The position numbers and the translations under genes are program-made. DNA of 64,000 nt from CAWUKT01 sp964352215 (GTDB taxonomy: Bacteria; Bacteroidota; Bacteroidia; J057; JADKCL01), in assembly GCA_964352215.1 (NCBI GenBank), contig CAYGRE010000029.1, positions 7,186 to 71,185 of the forward strand, written 5' to 3'. The notes beneath the pieces are model-generated. The model was not told the DNA's origin, did no database searches, and saw only the letters and a list, made by a program, of their open reading frames with translations. How positions within the stretch are numbered: the stretch's first letter is position 1; the number at the start of each line of letters is the position of its first letter. Positions 43,751-53,900 of the stretch are shown here, in pieces.

Positions 43751-46132
43751 ATGGCCATTCATAAGAACCTCCTATCTTTTCTATTCTGCATATTGCTGTC
43801 CGGCAGTCTGTGGGGGCAAGATAAATACACCTTATCCGGCTATGTGAGGGATGCCCAAACCGGGGAAGACATGATCGGGGCTACGGTAGCAGTACCTGAG
43901 ATCGGTGCTGGAACTCTTTCCAACGAATATGGATTTTACTCTTTGCGGGTCCCCGCTGGCGATTACCAGGTCATTGTAAAATCCTTGGGATACCGGACAG
44001 ATACGATGGCGATTAAGTTGAACGAGAATACGCAAGAGAATTTCAAATTGGCACCGGACGGGGTAGTAGTGGAAGAAGTACAGATCACAGACCGGGCAAC
44101 CGATGACAATGTCACAAGTCTTGAGATGAGTACGGAAAGGCTCAGCCTCAAAACCATCAAACGACTTCCAGCCTTCATGGGGGAGGTGGATGTGATCCGC
44201 TCCATCCAATTGCTGCCCGGCGTCCAGGGGGTAGGAGAGGGGATCACCGGGTACTATGTTCGTGGAGGACAGTCCAACCAAAACCTGATTCTGCTCGACG
44301 AATCTACGGTCTACAACGCATCTCACTTACTTGGATTCTTTTCCGTCTTCAACTCCGATGCCCTTCGCGATGAGTACACCTTATATAAAGGAGGTATCCC
44401 GGCTCAATATGGAACCCGCCTTTCCTCAGTCCTCGACCTGAAGATGAAGGAAGGAAACAATCAGGAGTTCCACGCTGCCGGGGGAATAGGCTTGATCTCC
44501 AGCCGCCTCACTTTAGAGGGACCCATCGTCGAAGACAAAGCTTCCTTCATTGTTTCCGGCCGCCGGACCTATGGCGATCTTTTCCTGCGCCTGTCTCCCA
44601 ACGAATCCATCAACACTACCCAGCTTTATTTTTACGATGTCAACGCGAAGGCCAACTGGCGCATCTCAGACAAAGACCGCCTGTTTTTGTCCGGGTATTT
44701 TGGCAAAGATGTTTTCAAATTCAGGGACCTGTTTTCCAACGACTGGGGAAACAGCACAGCCTCTCTCCGATGGAACCACCTGTTCAGTAGCAGATTGTTC
44801 TCCAATACCACCTTGCTCCTAAGCGACTTCGACTACGGTTTTGACGCCAAAACCTTCACCGGGGAAAGCTTTTTTTACGGATCCGGAATTCGGGATTATG
44901 GCGTCAGAGAGGACATGACCTGGTTTGCCACTCCTAAACTCCAACTGAAATTCGGGGGAGAGGTGGTCTTGCACCGCTTTAATCCGGGATTGTTTGTACC
45001 GGAAGAGAACACCTTCCTCCAGGAAGTTTCGGCCAGTCCCGACTATGCATTGGAGGGAGCAGGGTATATTCAGGGAGAGCACAAAATCTCCGACCGCTTT
45101 TCTATGGGATACGGGTTGCGCTACTCCTTTTTCAATCAGATCGGCCCTGGAGAAGAATATACCTACAACGATGACTTATCGGAAGTACTCGACAGCACAA
45201 ATTACAGCCAGGGCGAGTTGATCCAGCATTATGGTGGATTGGAGCCACGGCTTGGCGCCAGGTTTTCCTTGGATGAAAGCAGCTCAATCAAGGGCTCATT
45301 CATGCGGACCCGCCAATACCTGCATTTACTGGGGAACTCAACCGCCTCCTTTCCCTGGGACATTTGGGTGCCCAGCAGCCGACATATCAAACCGCAAATC
45401 GCCGATCAGGTCGCGGTGGGATATTTCAGGAACTTTCTGGATAACCAATTGGAAACTTCAATTGAAGTTTATTACAAAGACATGCAGAACCAGGTTGATT
45501 TCAAGAACGGTGCCGAACTTTTCCTGAACAATACCCTGGAAACTGAGATTCTTACGGGGGAAGGGACCTCTTATGGTGCTGAGTTTCTGGTCAAGAAGAC
45601 ACGGGGCAAAGTGACGGGATGGGTAGGTTATACCCTGAGCCGGACCCGAAGACGCATTGACGGGATTAACGATGGTGAATGGTACAATGCCAATCAGGAT
45701 CGGCGGCACGATGTCTCGGTGGTCGGATCATGGCAAGTTGCCCCAAGGTGGAACCTCGGAGGAACCTGGGTCTTTGCTTCCGGTGCTCCTGTAACTTTTC
45801 CAATTGGAGCATATATCATAGGTGACAATCTTGCACCTCTTTACGGAGATCGCAACAGCTCCAGAATGCCTGACTATCACCGGCTTGACCTGAGCGTTAC
45901 CATTGATGGTAAACCCCGGGAAAAAGAAGACAAGAGAAAATTCGAAAACAGCTGGAACTTCTCCCTTTACAATGCTTACGGTCGACGCAATGCCTTCTCT
46001 TTTGATTTCAGAGAGGAGAAGAGAGATGTCGTCTTACCAAGTGGAGAGATTGAAACGGTCTCCGAGCGAAAAGCGTATAAATTGTACCTCTTCCGTTGGG
46101 TGCCTTCGATAACCTGGAACTTTAATTTTTGA
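43751..46132 (+). CDS. TonB-dependent outer-membrane receptor (SusC-like class without SusD)
   Basis: 793 aa from ATG 43751 (MAIHKNLLSFLFCILLSGSLWG). After the signal peptide comes a carboxypeptidase-regulatory-like beta domain (YTLSGYVRDAQTGEDMIGATVAV ... GYRTDT), then the plug (VRSIQLLPGVQGVGEGITGYYVRGGQSNQNLILLDE) and a 22-strand barrel region ending in aromatic FRWVPSITWNFNF. Imports an unknown large ligand using TonB energy. Followed directly by a DUF4249 lipoprotein, a recurrent pairing in Bacteroidota. Confidence 0.95.
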   Translation: MAIHKNLLSFLFCILLSGSLWGQDKYTLSGYVRDAQTGEDMIGATVAVPEIGAGTLSNEYGFYSLRVPAGDYQVIVKSLGYRTDTMAIKLNENTQENFKLAPDGVVVEEVQITDRATDDNVTSLEMSTERLSLKTIKRLPAFMGEVDVIRSIQLLPGVQGVGEGITGYYVRGGQSNQNLILLDESTVYNASHLLGFFSVFNSDALRDEYTLYKGGIPAQYGTRLSSVLDLKMKEGNNQEFHAAGGIGLISSRLTLEGPIVEDKASFIVSGRRTYGDLFLRLSPNESINTTQLYFYDVNAKANWRISDKDRLFLSGYFGKDVFKFRDLFSNDWGNSTASLRWNHLFSSRLFSNTTLLLSDFDYGFDAKTFTGESFFYGSGIRDYGVREDMTWFATPKLQLKFGGEVVLHRFNPGLFVPEENTFLQEVSASPDYALEGAGYIQGEHKISDRFSMGYGLRYSFFNQIGPGEEYTYNDDLSEVLDSTNYSQGELIQHYGGLEPRLGARFSLDESSSIKGSFMRTRQYLHLLGNSTASFPWDIWVPSSRHIKPQIADQVAVGYFRNFLDNQLETSIEVYYKDMQNQVDFKNGAELFLNNTLETEILTGEGTSYGAEFLVKKTRGKVTGWVGYTLSRTRRRIDGINDGEWYNANQDRRHDVSVVGSWQVAPRWNLGGTWVFASGAPVTFPIGAYIIGDNLAPLYGDRNSSRMPDYHRLDLSVTIDGKPREKEDKRKFENSWNFSLYNAYGRRNAFSFDFREEKRDVVLPSGEIETVSERKAYKLYLFRWVPSITWNFNF

Positions 46133-46134
46133 AA

Positions 46135-46935
46135 ATGAAAGGACTATTTCATATCCTCACTTTTCTGGTTCCATTGCTCTGGTTGACTTCCTGTGAGCAG
46201 GAGGTAGACCTCAACCTTGAGGAAGCGGAACCCCGGATCGTCATCGAGGGATGGGTGGATGATATGCCTGGACCTTATGAATTTATGGTGCGCCGGAGTG
46301 GTGACTTTTTTGGCGCCCCGGAAGAGATACCGGTCACCAATGCAATCATGGTGTTAAAAGACGATATGGGTGGCGCCGATACCTTGGTGGAAGATTGGCC
46401 CGGCCATTATTTCTCAGGTCACCTGCAAGGACAAAGAGAGCACAATTATACCTTGGAAGCATGGGTCGAAGGAGAAGTGTATACCGCAGAGAATTATCTT
46501 CCCCGGATCAACCCTTTTAATTATGCCTTTTCATTTTACAGTGACACCCTCCCTTTTGGAGAAGGCCACTATATCCTGGTGAGTGCCAATGAGCCTGCCG
46601 GGGTAGGAGATTATTATCAATTTAGAATTTACCGGAACGATTCCCTTTTCAATGGTCCCGGAGATGTATTCTTTACGGATGACCGATTCGTTGATGGTCA
46701 GGAATCCCTATTTGTATTTCCTTATCCACATGAAGTCGGAGATACTGTAGTCGTTGAGGTACGGTCCATCTCGAACCTCACCTATGACTTTCTGCTCACA
46801 TATTTCCAGCAGTTGAACGGAGGGGGAGGGCCTTTTGGGTCGCCTCCCGCCAATCTTATCACAAATTGGGACAATGATGGGTTGGGATTCTTTGGTACCG
46901 CAGCAGTTATCAGGGATACTATCATCATCCAGTGA
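46135..46935 (+). CDS. DUF4249-family lipoprotein
   Basis: 266 aa from ATG 46135 (MKGLFHILTFLVPLLWLTSCEQE), giving lipobox LTSC. The start of the mature part (EVDLNLEEAEPRIVIEGWVDD) and VTNAIMVLKDDMGG are typical of DUF4249 proteins, which sit beside TonB receptors and may act as their surface lid or ligand-capture partner. The ATG lies two bases after the receptor stop, so co-expression is expected. Confidence 0.9.
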   Translation: MKGLFHILTFLVPLLWLTSCEQEVDLNLEEAEPRIVIEGWVDDMPGPYEFMVRRSGDFFGAPEEIPVTNAIMVLKDDMGGADTLVEDWPGHYFSGHLQGQREHNYTLEAWVEGEVYTAENYLPRINPFNYAFSFYSDTLPFGEGHYILVSANEPAGVGDYYQFRIYRNDSLFNGPGDVFFTDDRFVDGQESLFVFPYPHEVGDTVVVEVRSISNLTYDFLLTYFQQLNGGGGPFGSPPANLITNWDNDGLGFFGTAAVIRDTIIIQ

Positions 46936-47128
46936 ATTAGTTCACTTGTTTTTCTCCTGTTTTGTAACTATATTATTGTTGCACGCGTATAAGAAGCGAA
47001 CTAACTTATGGAGTGCACTGACCTTGGGTAATGGATTTATGTCATTGCACTTCTGAAGCAAACATGGGGACGTTTTTTTAATTAGCGGAATACATCCGCG
47101 GGTACAATAACTGGAGGATCGAAATTAT

Positions 47129-47707
47129 ATGGCACACGTTTTAGTTGTAGGAGGAACTGGAACTCTTAAGGATGTTTCATTGTTTCTCGCACAGCATGAT
47201 AATACGGTAAGTGTTATCGCCCGGGATGCCGAAAGGCTCACTACCCTTGTTAAAGAAGCAGGTGACCTGCAAGGTCAGATTAACCCTGTAAACGTAGACT
47301 ACAATCAAACAGACGAACTACGAGCAGCGCTCTTTGAAGCAATTGAAGCTTATGGCCCCATTATTCTGGTGGTCAATTGGATGAAGACTTACGCTGTGAG
47401 TGGTGCAGAAACCCTTTCTCTGATAATCAACCGTACCTCTCCGATATGTCGTTATTTCCAAGTGCTGAGCACCCAAAATGCAGATCACTTCCCCAATGAG
47501 CACTTTTTCTCTAATCCGTTTGGTGAAACACAGCGAATCCTTCACCGGACCATTATGTTGGGAAGTCAGTTGGACAATAAAAGCCAACCCCGAGAATTGA
47601 CCAACAGTGAGATTTGCAATGGGATAATAGACGTAATTCGAAATGACCGAAGAAACGCTGTCATTGGGATAGCCGAACCACTAGGTGGCCGCGCCCAATC
47701 AGCATAA
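47129..47707 (+). CDS. Short NAD(P)-binding Rossmann protein
   Basis: 192 aa. GGTGTLKDVSLFLAQ after a beta strand (VLVVGGTGTL) is the nucleotide-binding loop, followed by VSVIARDAERL. It is shorter than classical SDRs and lacks a clear YxxxK, which fits a small subfamily of SDR-like proteins of ~190 aa. Catalytic role not established. Has a terminator directly after it. Confidence 0.8.
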   Translation: MAHVLVVGGTGTLKDVSLFLAQHDNTVSVIARDAERLTTLVKEAGDLQGQINPVNVDYNQTDELRAALFEAIEAYGPIILVVNWMKTYAVSGAETLSLIINRTSPICRYFQVLSTQNADHFPNEHFFSNPFGETQRILHRTIMLGSQLDNKSQPRELTNSEICNGIIDVIRNDRRNAVIGIAEPLGGRAQSA

Positions 47708-47725
47708 GATATAGATTAGATTTTT

Positions 47726-47761
47726 AAAACCGTTCCTGCAATTTTTGGGGACGGTTTTTTT
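47726..47761 (+). terminator. Rho-independent terminator
   Basis: AAAACCGTTCC (47726-47736) pairs with GGGACGGTTTT (47748-47758, one G-T pair), followed by TTT. Confidence 0.9.
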
Positions 47762-47875
47762 ATGCCCGATTGGGTCTTCTGGGTGTTGGTTGATCGGGTA
47801 AGAGGTGTACGGAATAAATCTTGGATTTAAAGAGTATCTTTTTTCAACGTCTGCGTTAAGAGGAAAAAGGAAATT

Positions 47876-48688
47876 ATGCTAGGCCTGTCTATTACCCTCT
47901 GGTACAGTATTTTTAGTACAATGCTCTCCAATCCTGTTTTTTCTGGCAATGGCATGCTTCCCCGTAATATTTCCGACGCAGATTACAAGGAACTGAAACA
48001 AGACTTGTGGAAGCAACGGGATTCCTTGTCCCGGGTGTTTGTCGGATTGACTGCACCTGGGTCAGATGCTTCAGTGCCCGATACTTCAGCACCCGCTGGG
48101 TCTGGACCAGTTGCGTCAGCAGCGGCTGAGGCGCTAGCAGAAGTACAAGCAGAATTCCTCGAAGCAACCCGAAAGATCATGCAGGCCCATCTTGAAAATG
48201 ATTTGATCCCCTGTTGGTATGGTACCGAATGGGATTTCAACGGGATCAGTCAGGTTCCAGGAGAGGGAATGATCGCCTGCGGGTATTTCGTCAGTACTTT
48301 GTTACGGGACCTGGGCTTTGATTTGGAAAGATACAAATTGGCCCAGCAGGCTTCCCTCAATATTGTCCGCTCTTTGTCCCCCAAAGAGCACCGCAAGGAT
48401 TGGTCGGGAATCTCCACCGCAGTCCTTACCGAACGCATTCAGGAAATGGACCAGGGTTTTTACGTAGTAGGGCTGGACAATCACGTCGGCTTTCTCTTGC
48501 ACGATGACGATGGCTCGGTTTGGTTCATTCATTCCTCTTATATGGATCCGGTGGCCGTGGTCAGAGAACTGGCTACGGATTCAGCCCCTTTGGCGGCTTC
48601 CAATCGCTATGTAATTGGCTATCTTGAATCCGACTGGTTGATTCAAAAATGGCTAAAAAAAGAGAAAGTGGTAACCATTAAATCCTGA
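47876..48688 (+). CDS. Uncharacterised exported protein, possible NlpC/papain-like fold
   Basis: 270 aa. Hydrophobic N terminus (MLGLSITLWYSIFSTMLSNPVFS) acts as signal or anchor, then a Ser/Pro/Ala-rich linker. The C-terminal half shows an order like NlpC/P60 and papain-fold amidases: GMIACGYFVSTLLRDLGF (candidate Cys at the start of a helix), then DNHVGFLLHDDDGSVWFIHSS (candidate His in the central strand). This is a motif-order argument, not a family match. Could act on peptidoglycan or a protein in the periplasm. Confidence 0.7.
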   Translation: MLGLSITLWYSIFSTMLSNPVFSGNGMLPRNISDADYKELKQDLWKQRDSLSRVFVGLTAPGSDASVPDTSAPAGSGPVASAAAEALAEVQAEFLEATRKIMQAHLENDLIPCWYGTEWDFNGISQVPGEGMIACGYFVSTLLRDLGFDLERYKLAQQASLNIVRSLSPKEHRKDWSGISTAVLTERIQEMDQGFYVVGLDNHVGFLLHDDDGSVWFIHSSYMDPVAVVRELATDSAPLAASNRYVIGYLESDWLIQKWLKKEKVVTIKS

Positions 48689-48824
48689 ATGGCACCCAAG
48701 GCACCAAAAAGAATTATTTCCGGGTAGTAATAATTTAGTAACTTTTAAAGTAAATGAATCCATTGAATGGGTTTGATAGAAATCTCTTTTAACCAACAAC
48801 CAAACGTGCGTAATTTGAAATCGT

Positions 48825-50354
48825 ATGAGAATCTTATTGTGTGCCTTCCTATGCTTTTGTTTGTTTGTATTATTGGGTAGTTCCAGTCACCTCAACGCCC
48901 AATCCTACAACCCCTTTCCCGGTACTGATACCTATAGCTTTATTTTCAGTAATCCGGGAGATACTATTCTCCATTCCATCCGGGTAGATAGCATCTATAC
49001 TTCCGGGGCTGATGTGGTATACGAATTCAACCGCATTAACCGCAAGGACACGGTAGGAGCTTTGCTGGGGGATTGCTCAGGAAATGTCACTTTACCCAAT
49101 CCTACCATATTTAATTCACCAACGCGATATCGGAGCCGACCCAATGGTTTCGGAAACTATATGCTGCAACGACCCAATGGGGTTTACGATTTTGTGGATG
49201 TTCCCCGTGAGGATACCTTTCACCTGGAGACCCAAATCCCAGTAGGTACATCCTGGTTAGTCAACCAGCAGAGCGGCCTCACTGCAACTTTGGACTCCAT
49301 CACCCTGATGAGCTTTTTCAACGTTACTGACTCAGTCATGCACATTTCACTGTGCAATGGGAATCAGATTCAGTTGTCGAGTCAATATGGGTTTATTCGT
49401 GCTGTTCCCTGGGTGCCCTTGCTTTTTCCCGATATTCCAAGCAGCCTTTATCCCCCTCAGTATGACCTGAGAGGCATTGATGCAGCGGGAATTGGAAGCG
49501 CAAGACCAGGATTTGAAGAGATATTTGATTTCCAACCTGGGGATAAGTATCAGACAAAAAGTGAGGATATAGACTACGAGAATGGGGGAACCACAAGCTA
49601 TGCAGAGCACATTGTCCAATCTTGGGGGCCAGTTCCGCAGGGTATGGGTGGAGTGCATAATGTGGAGTCCATAAGCTACGTTGCTAGAACCTGGCAGCCA
49701 GCTGATACCATTTACGCAGCCCCTGCTCCAATAAACGTTGTTATAAACAGCTCCAGTTTTTTCTACGCAGTAGATGGCTCCATGGAATGGGAAATGCTGG
49801 GTTGTAATTCTCCTGATGTTTGTGGTGGCCCTATGATAGAGATTGCGAAGATAAAGCGGGGGAAGGTGGTCTATTCTTACCGCTATTATGATTGTAATGG
49901 CATACAATGCACCTCGGCCTATGGTCCCTTTTGGGAAATGACCGAAGGGTTGGGACGGACCTACTATTACCTGTTTGATATCCTTTCAATTTACGGTGGC
50001 CATGAGTCTATTGAGACGATCTGTTACGAAACATCCAGAGGGTCATCGGCTGATACTTGTGAGGCCCTGGATACGGGTCCGGTTGTTTCCGTCCCCGATC
50101 CTGCGATGGATTTGTTAAGCCTGGTAGAAGTAGGGCAGGATATCTTTGCAGGAAAGCTGCACCTGTTCATACCCAAGGGAGAGCAATACATCTCTTTGTA
50201 TAGTTTGGACGGCAGAAGCGTCTGGGAAATGGAAAGAAGAGGAGGAGAAGATGAAATTGAGGTCGATGTTTCGGGTTTCTCAAAAGGCGTGTATATCCTG
50301 GAAATTGTGGACCCTGAATACCTGCCTCTCCGGAAGAAGATCATTCTTTACTGA
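48825..50354 (+). CDS. T9SS-sorted secreted protein of unknown function
   Basis: 509 aa with a signal peptide (MRILLCAFLCFCLFVLLGSSSHLNA). The large middle part (residues ~30-420) is beta-rich with few motifs (FSNPGDTILHSIRVDSIYTSGADVVYEF) and is not recognised. The last ~75 residues (AGKLHLFIPKGEQYISLYSLDGRSVWE ... YLPLRKKIIL) look like a T9SS type A sorting domain. Confidence 0.8.
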   Translation: MRILLCAFLCFCLFVLLGSSSHLNAQSYNPFPGTDTYSFIFSNPGDTILHSIRVDSIYTSGADVVYEFNRINRKDTVGALLGDCSGNVTLPNPTIFNSPTRYRSRPNGFGNYMLQRPNGVYDFVDVPREDTFHLETQIPVGTSWLVNQQSGLTATLDSITLMSFFNVTDSVMHISLCNGNQIQLSSQYGFIRAVPWVPLLFPDIPSSLYPPQYDLRGIDAAGIGSARPGFEEIFDFQPGDKYQTKSEDIDYENGGTTSYAEHIVQSWGPVPQGMGGVHNVESISYVARTWQPADTIYAAPAPINVVINSSSFFYAVDGSMEWEMLGCNSPDVCGGPMIEIAKIKRGKVVYSYRYYDCNGIQCTSAYGPFWEMTEGLGRTYYYLFDILSIYGGHESIETICYETSRGSSADTCEALDTGPVVSVPDPAMDLLSLVEVGQDIFAGKLHLFIPKGEQYISLYSLDGRSVWEMERRGGEDEIEVDVSGFSKGVYILEIVDPEYLPLRKKIILY

Positions 50355-50364
50355 GCAAAAGGTA

Positions 50365-50886
50365 TCACCCGGAAACCAATCCATACAAGGCGATCCCAGC
50401 GGAGACGGAAACATTAAAGCTGTGCTTGGTGCCAAACATGGGGATTTCCAGGCAGACATCGCTTTCATTCACGACCGCCTGATCTACGCCTAGGACTTCA
50501 TTGCCCAGTACCAAGGCCAGTTTGTCTCCATTCTTCCAATCGTATTCGTTCAGAGGCGTGCTGTCTTCGGCCTGTTCCAGACTGGCAATGGCATACCCAT
50601 TTGCCTTCAGGCTTCGCACCACTTCCAATACATCTTCTTGCTTTTCCCAATCCAGGGACAACTCCGAACCCAGGGAAACCTTGGAAATTTCCCGGTCGGG
50701 TGGGGCAGGGGTGTAGCCACAGAGATAGACCTTCTCAACCAGATAGGCATCTGAGTTACGGAAAATGGCTCCTACATTGGCTTTGGATCTGATATTGTCC
50801 AGGACAACGACGATGGAATGCTTTTCAGATTCCTTGTATTCAGACACCGACTTCCGTCCAAGCTCATCCAGTTTGAGTTTCCGCAT
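50365..50886 (-). CDS. TrmH/SpoU-family RNA 2'-O-methyltransferase
   Basis: 173 aa from ATG 50886 (MRKLKLDELGRKSVSEYKESEK); an upstream extension is not family-like. SPOUT knot motifs: VVLDNIRSKANVGAIFRNSDA (motif 1), LALVLGNEVLGVDQAV (motif 2) and IPMFGTKHSFNVSVSAGIALYGL (motif 3), where AdoMet binds. Methylates ribose in tRNA or rRNA; exact target unknown. Convergent with the preceding T9SS gene. Confidence 0.93.
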   Translation of the reverse strand: MRKLKLDELGRKSVSEYKESEKHSIVVVLDNIRSKANVGAIFRNSDAYLVEKVYLCGYTPAPPDREISKVSLGSELSLDWEKQEDVLEVVRSLKANGYAIASLEQAEDSTPLNEYDWKNGDKLALVLGNEVLGVDQAVVNESDVCLEIPMFGTKHSFNVSVSAGIALYGLVSG

Positions 50887-50987
50887 ACCGCCAAAATTAC
50901 CTTCTACCTCGCAAATAGCAATAGCCCATGGTTGAATCCAGGTGAGGCAAGCCAAATCCAGGAAAAGTCAAATACCCATCTACCGGA

Positions 50988-53900
50988 TCAATTCTCTTCC
51001 AAACTGATGATCAGATCCGCAGTGTCCACCAGACTTCCCGCCCCGAGGTGTACCTCCGTTACCCGCATGGGCTTGTGCGCCACAACCGTATTTTCCATCT
51101 TCATGGCCTCGATGATAAACAACGGAGCGTTCAGCTCAACTTCATCTCCGGGCTTTACATAGACGGTGCTCAGCATGCCTTGCAGAGGTGATCCTATCTG
51201 ATTGGGATTTCCCGCGATCGCCTTTGGATTCTTCTCGATCAGGACGTTGAGCGACTTGTCCAATACCCTGAGCGTCCGGTTTTGACCGTTAAACTTAAAG
51301 AACATCATACGCTCCCCATTCTCCTGAGGCTCAGAGATTGCCATAAGCTGAACCAGGATCCGTTTGCCCGCGGTGATCTCGATGATTGTTTCTTCTCCAT
51401 CCTTCAGTCCATAGAAGAATTGCAGGGTGGGAATTTTCTCAATCACGCCGTACTCTTCCCGTTTTTCATGGTAGGCTTCGAAGACTTTGGGGTAGAGTTG
51501 ATGGGAGAGGAAATCGGTAAATGGCAGGTCTCCAAATTGCTTTTTGAAATCCTCATAGCCTTTGGTGAGGTCCAGGGGAGGCATCTGTTCATTGGGACGG
51601 CTCGTATAGGGCTGCTCATCTTTGAGGGCCATTTTCTGTAACTCTTCAGGAAAACCCTGGTAAGGCTGCCCCAGATCACCCCGGAAAAATTCTTTGGTAG
51701 ATTCAGGAAAGCTGAGGGAATGCCCCTGTTCCAGGACATCTTCTTTGCTCAGTCCCTTGGAGACCATCAAGAGGGCCAGATCGCCTACCACTTTGGAACT
51801 GGGGGTTACCTTAACGATGTCTCCGAAGAGTTGGTTGACCTCAGCGTAGGCCTCTACCACCCGGTCCCATTTGTCTTTTAGGCCCAGAGAGGCTGCCTGT
51901 CCCTTTAAATTGCTGTACTGTCCTCCTGGTATCTCGTGGCGGTAAACGGAAGCGGTAGAGGCTAGCAGGCCCGATTCAAAGGGGTAATAAAATTCCCGGA
52001 CGACTTCCCAATAGCGGCTGAATTGCTCCAGCATTTGTGGATCGAAATCGTGGTGGCGTTCATGGTGGGCCATCATTTCAATCACGGTATTGAAATTGGG
52101 TTGTGAAGTCAGCCCTGACATGGATCCAAGGGCCACATCCACGACATCCACTCCGGCTTCAATTGCCTTGAGATAAGTGGTGGTCTGGAGGCCAGAGGTA
52201 TCATGGGTATGGAGGTGAATCGGCAGTTTAACCGTGTCCCTTAAGGCCCCGATCAACTCGGTAGCAGCCTGTGGTTTGAGCAGACCAGCCATGTCTTTGA
52301 TGCAAAGAATATGGGCCCCTGCATTTTCCAAATCCTTGGCGAGTTGGGTGTAGTAAGCAAGGGTGTATTTGCTCCTGCTTTTGTCCAGAATATCTCCGGT
52401 ATAACAGATACAAGCTTCAGCCAGGGAACCCGTTCTTTCCCGCACACATTGGATACTTTTCTCCATGGCTTTGACCCAATTCAGGGAGTCAAAGATGCGG
52501 AAGATGTCGATCCCGGTTTGGGCAGATTGCTCAATAAAGGCTTCAACCAAGTTGTCAGGGTAAGCCGTATAACCAACTGCATTTGAGCCTCTTAAAAGCA
52601 TTTGCAGAAGAATATTTGGTACGCGTTCCCGGATCTTCTTCAGACGTTCCCAAGGGTTTTCGTAGAGAAAGCGCATACAGACATCAAAGGTGGCGCCTCC
52701 CCATACTTCCATAGAAAAAGTCTGTGGGAAGTTGCGGGCAAAGCTGGCCGCTGGTTCCAGCATGTCAATGGTCCGCATACGGGTGGCAACGAGGCTCTGG
52801 TGAGCATCGCGCAGCGTAGTATCTGTGTAATGAATTTTCTTCTCTGAACGGAGCCATTTGGCAAATCCATCCGGTCCCAGTTTCTCAAGCTGGTACTTTG
52901 TCCCGCTCTCGGGATTCACCGGTTCGTATGCAGGCACCACTGGTTTGACAAAGGTTCGGTTGGAATCGGTGAACCGCACGTCCGGGTTGCCATTTACCGT
53001 AACTTCCGCCAGATAGCGCAGCACCTTTGTTCCCCGGTCCTTTTTGGCTGGGAAATTGAACAATTCCGGGGTATCACCAATGAAGTTGACGGTAGCTTTG
53101 CCCGAAGTGAAGGTCGGATGGGCCAGGATTTTTTCCAGAAATGGCATATTGGTCTTGACCCCGCGTACCCGGAATTCTCGGAGAGCCCTCACCATTTTCC
53201 GGCAGGCGCCTTCCAGGGTGGTCGCATGCGAAGAAACCTTAACCAGCAGGGAATCAAAGAAGGGACTGACCTTAACGCCGGGGTAAATAGATCCCCCATC
53301 CAGCCGGATACCAAAACCGCTTGCAGAGCGGTAGGCGATAATGGTTCCGTAATCGGGACGGAAATCATTGGTCGGGTCCTCGGTGGTAATCCGACATTGG
53401 AGGGCGAAGCCGATCTTGAGAATCTTATCCTGTGGCGGGATATCAATTTCGGGACCGTCCAATGCATAGCCCTGGGCTACGAGAATCTGTGTTTTCACCA
53501 AATCGATCCCGGTGATGACCTCGGTCACAGTATGCTCCACCTGGATGCGCGGATTCACCTCAATAAAGAAGATGTTCTCCTGCTGATCCACCAGGAACTC
53601 CACCGTTCCCACATTGTTGTATCCTGTCTCTCTGGCAATGGCCAGCGCATAAGCATAGATGTCTTCCCTGGTTTTGTCCGCCAGGCCCAGAGAAGGAGCC
53701 ACTTCGACCACCTTCTGAAACCGCCGTTGTACCGAGCAATCCCGTTCATACAAATGAACAATGTTGCCATGTTGGTCGCCTACGATCTGGACTTCTATAT
53801 GCTTGGGGGATTCGACGAATTTCTCCAGGAACATAGTATCGTCCCCGAATGCCTTGAGTGCTTCGGAGCGCCCTTCCCGGTAGCCTTTTTTCAATTGCTC

